A DNA stretch of 64,000 nucleotides from Marinobacter profundi (GTDB lineage: Bacteria > Pseudomonadota > Gammaproteobacteria > Pseudomonadales > Oleiphilaceae): contig NZ_KZ319373.1 of the NCBI RefSeq assembly GCF_002744715.1, positions 62,001 to 126,000 of the forward strand. Reading direction: 5' to 3'. Below, in pieces: positions 59,410 to 64,000 of this stretch; position 1 is the first letter of the stretch; every line of letters begins with the position of its first letter. The position numbers and the translations under genes were made by a program. Below the pieces are notes generated by a model that was not told where the DNA came from, did not search any database, and was given only the letters and a program-made list of their open reading frames with translations.

Positions 59410-60318
59410 TTAGAAATACCCTTCCCGCTTTTTCTGTTCCATGGATCCGGCCGAATCGTGGTCGATCACGCGGCCCTGGCGCTCGGAGCTGGTGGCCAGC
59501 AGCATCTCCTGGATGATTTCCGGCAGTGTGGTGGCCTCGGACTCAATGGCGCCGGTCAGGGGGTAGCAGCCGAGGGTGCGGAAGCGGATGGATTTCATCA
59601 TCGGCGTTTCGCCCTCTTTAAGGGGCATGCGGTCGTCATCCACCATGATCAGGGTGCCGTCGCGCTCCACCACCGGACGCACGGCCGAGTAGTACAGCGG
59701 AACGATGTCGATGTTTTCCAGGTAGATGTACTGCCAGATGTCCAGCTCGGTCCAGTTGGACAGCGGGAAGACCCGGATGCTCTCGCCCTTGTTGATCTTG
59801 CCGTTGTAGGTGTTCCACAACTCGGGGCGCTGGTTCTTCGGGTCCCAGCGGTGGTACTGGTCGCGGAACGAGTACACCCGCTCCTTGGCGCGGGATTTCT
59901 CCTCATCGCGGCGGGCGCCGCCGAAGGCCGCATCAAATTTGTACTTGTCCAGCGCCTGTTTCAGGGCCTGGGTTTTCATCACGTCGGTGTGTTTGGCACT
60001 GCCGTGGGTGAACGGGCCGATACCCTGTTTCACACCATCCTCATTGATGTGGACAATCAGATCGAGACCGTACTTGCTGACCTGTTTGTCGCGGAATTCG
60101 ATCATGTCGCGGAACTTCCAGGTGGTGTCCACGTGCATCAGCGGGAACGGCGGCTTGCCCGGATAGAAGGCCTTGCGGGCCAGGTGCAACATGACCGCGG
60201 AGTCCTTGCCGATGGAGTAGAGCATCACCGGGTTGTCGAACTCGGCGGCAACTTCCCGGATGATGTGGATGCTTTCAGCTTCCAGCTGTTTGAGATGGGT
60301 CAGGTTGTAAGTGGTCAT
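59410..60318 (-). CDS. cysD: Sulfate adenylyltransferase subunit 2
   Basis: This 302-residue PP-loop-type enzyme adenylates sulfate, the entry to assimilation. The motif is [39 protein letters not shown] and [14 protein letters not shown] are conserved. cysN starts 2 bases after its stop. The promoter should lie in 60319-60534, which is AT-rich. Confidence 0.97.
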   Translation of the reverse strand: MTTYNLTHLKQLEAESIHIIREVAAEFDNPVMLYSIGKDSAVMLHLARKAFYPGKPPFPLMHVDTTWKFRDMIEFRDKQVSKYGLDLIVHINEDGVKQGIGPFTHGSAKHTDVMKTQALKQALDKYKFDAAFGGARRDEEKSRAKERVYSFRDQYHRWDPKNQRPELWNTYNGKINKGESIRVFPLSNWTELDIWQYIYLENIDIVPLYYSAVRPVVERDGTLIMVDDDRMPLKEGETPMMKSIRFRTLGCYPLTGAIESEATTLPEIIQEMLLATSSERQGRVIDHDSAGSMEQKKREGYF

Positions 60319-60438
60319 CGTGTCCTGCTGTCGCCTTGCTGGCCTTTGCGGCCGGTACGAGTGGAGATCTCCACTTTAACAGAGGGCGTCAGGGCATAAG
60401 AAGCAGTCTGGTTAGACTTTTAGATCATAATAATATAG

Positions 60439-60462
60439 CGGCACACGAATGGCCGTGTGCCG
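60439..60462. other. 9-bp inverted repeat upstream of cysD
   Basis: CGGCACACG-AATGGC-CGTGTGCCG lies in the 216-base gap between the PilZ gene and cysD, next to an AT-rich ATATTATTATG stretch. It could be a terminator for the PilZ gene or an operator for cysD. Confidence 0.4.
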
Positions 60463-60534
60463 GGATGGTGTGCAAAATGGCTGGTCAAAAAATAATCAAT
60501 GCGTGACCGGTGGTTGCGGGCGTCCGCCGTGGAT

Positions 60535-60936
60535 TCAGATCGGCGTCGCCAGGACGCGACTGACAAACTGGTCCACGTAATCGTAGCCGTTATTCTCGAA
60601 ATCGGTGAACTGAACACCCAGCTGGAACTGGTCCCGGGCAATCCGCCGCAAGTGCACGATGTGACCGGCGGCAGCCACCGCCACCGTCTGGGCGGCAACC
60701 ACGGGTACCGCGAAACGGGCGGCGACGGGAATGCACGCGCCGGGGGCTGGCGTGGTCTGGCTGGGGACCAGTTTCTTGGCGGTTTCCTGGTCGCAGAGCA
60801 GCATCATGCCGGCGCGGGACAGGTTGGCGGTTCTGCAGTTAAGCACATCGCCGTCGGATTTCTTGATGGCGACTTCGATCGAGACATCCGCTCGTTGTTG
60901 CTTCCTGAGATTGGTTTTGGAGGAAACTGGCTTCAT
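60535..60936 (-). CDS. PilZ-domain protein
   Basis: This 133-residue protein is close to a bare PilZ domain. The c-di-GMP-binding RxxxR is RKQQR (11-15) and the second motif NLSRAG is at 38-43, both intact, so binding is likely. The middle (VAARFAVPVVAAQTVAVAAAGHIVHLRRI) and end (LGVQFTDFENNGYDYVDQFV) complete the beta-barrel and helix. The ATG at 60936 follows AGGCGAG; an upstream ATG at 60984 lacks one. It lies upstream of cysD but is probably a separate unit. Confidence 0.85.
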   Translation of the reverse strand: MKPVSSKTNLRKQQRADVSIEVAIKKSDGDVLNCRTANLSRAGMMLLCDQETAKKLVPSQTTPAPGACIPVAARFAVPVVAAQTVAVAAAGHIVHLRRIARDQFQLGVQFTDFENNGYDYVDQFVSRVLATPI

Positions 60937-61246
60937 GGTGACTCGCCTGGCATTTTCTGTTTGTAGGTATGCTGCCTTGCCCATGGGTATCGATCCGGAA
61001 TGTTCTGATGTTCGGAGTAAACGTAAACGACTGAAAGTTTAATTGTTTGCAAATTGATCAGCAAGAGACCTGTCGTGCGGTCGGGCATGTTAATGGCCGG
61101 TGGTGGCAGTTGTGTGGCAGAAATGTGACAGATGTCCCGTGGCGGGCGGCAGCGCACCCGGCATTTACTTAGGACGTTGCTGTTTCGGACCGCTCCCCGG
61201 CTGAGGTAAACTGCCTCCCCTAATTCACTCTTCTCCCTGATGGTTT
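60937..61246. other. Divergent intergenic region between the PilZ gene and rimO
   Basis: 310 bases without a credible gene. For rimO, TAAACT (61207-61212) lies 17 bases after TTCGGA (61184-61189), a weak possible promoter. The left half is AT-rich (around 61020-61070) and could hold the PilZ gene promoter. Confidence 0.4.
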
Positions 61247-62593
61247 ATGACAGACAAACCCGTTTCTCCCGGCACCGGCGGTGGCAAGGTCGGTTTTATC
61301 AGCCTCGGCTGCCCGAAAGCGCTTGTGGATTCCGAGCGTATCCTCACCCAATTGCGGCTCGATGGTTATGAAGTGGTGCCCACCTACGACGATGCCGACA
61401 TTGTGGTGGTCAACACCTGTGGCTTTATTGATGCGGCCAAGCAGGAGTCCCTGGATGCCATCGGAGAGGCCATCAGTGAAAACGGCAAGGTCATCGTAAC
61501 CGGGTGCATGGGTGTGGAAGCTGACAAGATCCGCGAAACCCATCCCGGTGTGCTGGCGGTGTCCGGCCCCCATGCCTATGAGGAAGTGGTCGGTGCGGTT
61601 CATCAGTACGTGCCGCCGAAAAAGGACCACGATCCGTTTATCGATCTGGTGCCTCCCCAGGGCGTCAAGCTGACGCCGCGGCACTATGCCTACCTGAAGA
61701 TCTCCGAGGGCTGTAATCACCGTTGCACCTTCTGCATCATCCCGTCCATGCGCGGCGACCTGGTCAGCCGCCCGATCGGCGACGTGATGGATGAAGCCAG
61801 GCGCCTGGTGGATGCCGGCGTCAAGGAACTGCTGGTGATCTCCCAGGACACCTCTGCCTACGGCGTGGATATCAAATACCGCACCGGCTTCTGGCAGGGC
61901 CGGCCCCTGAAAACCAGGATGCAGTCCCTGTGTGAGGCGCTGGGCGAGATGGGCGTGTGGGTTCGCCTGCACTATGTCTATCCCTACCCCCACGTGGACG
62001 ACATCATCCCGCTGATGGCCGAGGGCAAGATCCTGCCGTACCTGGATATTCCGTTCCAGCACGCCAGCCCGAAAGTACTCAAGGCCATGAAGCGTCCGGC
62101 CCACGACAGCAAGACCCTGGAGCGTATTCGCAAGTGGCGGGAGATTTGCCCCGAGCTCACTATCCGCTCCACCTTTATTGTGGGTTTCCCCGGCGAAACC
62201 GAGGAAGATTTCCAGTACCTGCTGGATTGGCTCGACGAGGCCCAGCTTGATCGGGTGGGCGCCTTCACCTACAGCCCGGTCGAGGGCGCCAGGGCCAACG
62301 AACTGGAAGGTGCGGTGCCGGAGGAGGTCAAAGAAGAGCGCCTGGCGCGCTTTATGGCCAAGCAGGCGGAAATCTCTGCCGCTCGCCTGCAGGCGAAGAT
62401 CGGCAAAACCATCGATGTGCTGATCGACGAAGTGGACGAGGAAGGTGCCATTGGTCGTTCCAAGGCGGATGCGCCGGAGATTGATGGCATGGTGTATCTC
62501 AATGGCGAGACCGACTTGCAGCCGGGCCAGATTGTCCGCGCGGTGGTAGAACACGCCGACGAGCATGACCTGTGGGCCGAACTGGTCCGATAA
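61247..62593 (+). CDS. rimO: Ribosomal protein S12 methylthiotransferase
   Basis: This radical-SAM enzyme modifies an aspartate of S12; it is a paralogue of MiaB. It has 448 residues. [14 protein letters not shown] and [13 protein letters not shown] hold the N-terminal cysteines; CNHRCTFC is the radical-SAM site; a TRAM domain ends the protein. The binding site before the ATG is weak. A strong terminator follows. Confidence 0.97.
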   Translation: MTDKPVSPGTGGGKVGFISLGCPKALVDSERILTQLRLDGYEVVPTYDDADIVVVNTCGFIDAAKQESLDAIGEAISENGKVIVTGCMGVEADKIRETHPGVLAVSGPHAYEEVVGAVHQYVPPKKDHDPFIDLVPPQGVKLTPRHYAYLKISEGCNHRCTFCIIPSMRGDLVSRPIGDVMDEARRLVDAGVKELLVISQDTSAYGVDIKYRTGFWQGRPLKTRMQSLCEALGEMGVWVRLHYVYPYPHVDDIIPLMAEGKILPYLDIPFQHASPKVLKAMKRPAHDSKTLERIRKWREICPELTIRSTFIVGFPGETEEDFQYLLDWLDEAQLDRVGAFTYSPVEGARANELEGAVPEEVKEERLARFMAKQAEISAARLQAKIGKTIDVLIDEVDEEGAIGRSKADAPEIDGMVYLNGETDLQPGQIVRAVVEHADEHDLWAELVR

Positions 62594-62612
62594 ACCCGGT
62601 CATGCCCTGAAC

Positions 62613-62646
62613 AACAAAGCCCCGGTCATCCGGGGCTTTGTTTTTT
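62613..62646 (+). terminator. Rho-independent terminator after rimO
   Basis: AACAAAGCCCCGG and CCGGGGCTTTGTT form a 13-bp stem with a 4-base loop, ending in TTTTTT. It also lies just after the opposing carbonic anhydrase stop and could serve both. Confidence 0.93.
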
Positions 62647-62651
62647 CAGGT

Positions 62652-63317
62652 TCAGTCCTTGCTTACCCGGGTAATGATGTCTGCGTAATACTCGTTGAAG
62701 TTCTTGAACTCAACGCTGTCGCGACCGCAGCAGCGGATGTTGCCTGACTTGATGTCGTACACCCAGCCGTGAATCTCGATTTTCCCGGTGGCCAGTTTGG
62801 CGGCAACCACCGGGTGGGTGCGCAGGTGCTGAACCTGCTGCAGCACGTTTTCCTCAATGGCTTCGTTGAGGTATTTCGGGTCCAGAGGCTCATCGCCGGG
62901 GATGCCGTGGCGCTCCCGCACGATCTCCATGGCGGAACGGCAGTGGCCCAGCCATTCCTTGACGTGGGGCAGCCCCTTCAACGCGGGGACGTTGAGTGCG
63001 CCCTTGATGGCGCCGCAGTCGGTGTGCCCGCAGACAATGATGTGCCGCACGTTGAGCACCGCTACCGCGTATTCGATGGACGCCGTCATACCCCCGGTTT
63101 CGTTGCTGTGGGGGGGGATCACGTTGCCGGCATTGCGGCAGATGAACAGATCCCCCGGGTTCGAGCCGGTCACCATGTTCGGATCGATTCGGGAATCCGA
63201 ACAGGTGAAAAACAGCACGTCGGGATTCTGGCTGTCGGCAAGGGCGCCAAACAGGTCTTTGTGCTCCGGATAAACGTTCTTGCGAAAATCCAGTACGCCG
63301 CGAACAATGTGGTCCAT
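62652..63317 (-). CDS. can: Beta-class carbonic anhydrase
   Basis: This 221-residue zinc enzyme interconverts CO2 and bicarbonate. Zinc ligands are Cys39 and Asp41 in CSDSR, His98 and Cys101 in GHTDCG. Next to a biotin-dependent carboxylase/decarboxylase subunit, a role in supplying bicarbonate is plausible. The ATG follows GGAGGAGAAACC. It lies 18 bases after the stop of that gene. Confidence 0.95.
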   Translation of the reverse strand: MDHIVRGVLDFRKNVYPEHKDLFGALADSQNPDVLFFTCSDSRIDPNMVTGSNPGDLFICRNAGNVIPPHSNETGGMTASIEYAVAVLNVRHIIVCGHTDCGAIKGALNVPALKGLPHVKEWLGHCRSAMEIVRERHGIPGDEPLDPKYLNEAIEENVLQQVQHLRTHPVVAAKLATGKIEIHGWVYDIKSGNIRCCGRDSVEFKNFNEYYADIITRVSKD

Positions 63318-63335
63318 GGTTTCTCCTCCTGCCGC

Positions 63336-64000
63336 TCAGGCAATCTCGATCAGAATTTCCCCGGGGGTTACCCGATCACCTTTGGTGACGTAAACCGCCT
63401 GCACGGTGCCGTCAACGCTGGTGTGTACTTCAGTTTCCATCTTCATCGCTTCGGTGATCAGTACGGCCTGGCCGGCAGTAACCGTATCGCCTTCCTGTAC
63501 CAGTACATCCACCACGTTGCCGGGCATGGTGGTGGTGATGTGGCCCGGATCAGTGGCGCGCTTGCGGCCACTGCCGCCGGTGGCAGCTTCGTACTCATTG
63601 AGTGATTCGAACACCACTTCCTGGGGCATGCCGTCCAGGGACAGGTAGAGCTTGCGCTTGCCGGGGCCCGAGGCACCGACGCCGGTCACTGCCACTTCGT
63701 AGGTTTCGCCATGAACATCAATGCGGAACTCGGTGGCCACTGCAGTCCCCATCCGGTCGCGGCCCTTGTGTTCCGCCGGCAGCAATTCCTCGGGCTTGAG
63801 GGTGCCGTCCTTGCGCTGCTGGAGGAACTCGCGCCCGAGGTCCGGGAACATGGCATAGGTAAGCACATCTTCCTCACTGGTCGCCAGGCTACCAATGTCT
63901 TCCCGTAGTCTGTTCAGCTCGGGGCTGAGCTGGTCGGCGGGTCGGCCCTCGTTTACCGTCTCGTTGCCGATGGCCTTCTTCCGGATGTCTCCGTTTACCT
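63336..64000 (-). CDS. Biotin-carrying subunit of oxaloacetate decarboxylase / pyruvate carboxylase (partial)
   Basis: The gene enters from beyond the window end; about 220 C-terminal residues are visible. NEGRPADQLSPEL and LTYAMFPDLGREFL belong to the end of the carboxyltransferase domain. The linker and a biotinyl domain follow, with biotin Lys in EAMKMETEV. Such subunits are OadA of the sodium pump or PycB of two-subunit pyruvate carboxylase; the visible part does not decide. A GTG at 63866 looks like a start but is internal. Followed closely by can. Confidence 0.88.
   Translation of the reverse strand, partial: VNGDIRKKAIGNETVNEGRPADQLSPELNRLREDIGSLATSEEDVLTYAMFPDLGREFLQQRKDGTLKPEELLPAEHKGRDRMGTAVATEFRIDVHGETYEVAVTGVGASGPGKRKLYLSLDGMPQEVVFESLNEYEAATGGSGRKRATDPGHITTTMPGNVVDVLVQEGDTVTAGQAVLITEAMKMETEVHTSVDGTVQAVYVTKGDRVTPGEILIEIA

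Noticed and set aside
61220..62566. 448-codon minus-strand open frame opposite rimO
   Set aside because: Mirror of rimO codon bias; the rimO product has all expected motifs.
63336..63866. Stand-alone 176-residue biotin carrier protein starting at GTG 63866
   Set aside because: The frame continues upstream to the window end with carboxyltransferase-domain sequence, so the GTG is internal.

Overview
The window reads as ordinary chromosome of a GC-rich gammaproteobacterium. Gene order and protein sequence both point to the Pseudomonas/Marinobacter side of the class, and a Marinobacter-like marine organism is my best guess. Two long blocks follow the gene order I remember from Pseudomonas aeruginosa: parC-serB-fimX-(PilZ-like)-psd-rsgA-orn-queG-nnr-tsaE-amiB-mutL-miaA-hfq-hflX-hflK-hflC-hisZ-purA, and lnt/corC/ybeY/ybeZ/miaB with leuS-lptE-holA. 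The biotin operon followed by two acyl-CoA dehydrogenases is a third shared block. I saw no rRNA, tRNA, prophage, insertion sequence or CRISPR array.

Layout. 1-4.8 kb: end of a cytochrome b561, a periplasmic YceI protein, parC and serB. 4.8-9.0 kb (minus strand): fimX and a partner with a PilZ-like C-terminus, both of the c-di-GMP/type IV pilus kind. 9.1-11.8 kb: elongation factor P with its two lysylation enzymes EpmA and EpmB, placed inside the otherwise conserved block. 11.9-29.1 kb: psd, rsgA, orn, queG, then a long plus-strand run from nnr to purA covering metabolite repair, tRNA modification, cell separation, mismatch repair, RNA chaperone, membrane protease control, histidine and purine synthesis. 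29.2-34.9 kb: cmoBA, the SrkA kinase between two small membrane proteins, an FAD oxidoreductase and comF. 35.0-43.9 kb: bioBFHCD and two acyl-CoA dehydrogenases. 44.0-55.5 kb: mostly minus-strand housekeeping (endonuclease I, holA-lptE-leuS, lnt-corC-ybeY-ybeZ-miaB). 55.8-64 kb: trmH, ndpA, cysDN with an upstream PilZ gene, rimO, carbonic anhydrase, and the biotinyl end of an oxaloacetate decarboxylase/pyruvate carboxylase subunit.

A strong theme is RNA and translation: rsgA, orn, queG, tsaE, miaA, hfq, hflX, cmoA, cmoB, miaB, trmH, ybeY, rimO, leuS, efp/epmA/epmB. A second is c-di-GMP signalling (fimX and two PilZ-type proteins).

The most unusual DNA lies between genes. Two elements, at 14038-14142 and 55647-55760, share a conserved ~57-nt core holding two small hairpins. 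Each core is enclosed by long inverted-repeat arms whose sequence differs completely between the two copies. Both sit between divergent gene starts. A second repeat family (GGGGACAGACC... and GGTCGGACT...) occurs as a tandem pair at 39.7 kb and as one partial copy at 49.66 kb. Other points are a CysN with a decayed, P-loop-less APS-kinase tail, and two PsrA-like operators overlapping a promoter before the first acyl-CoA dehydrogenase.
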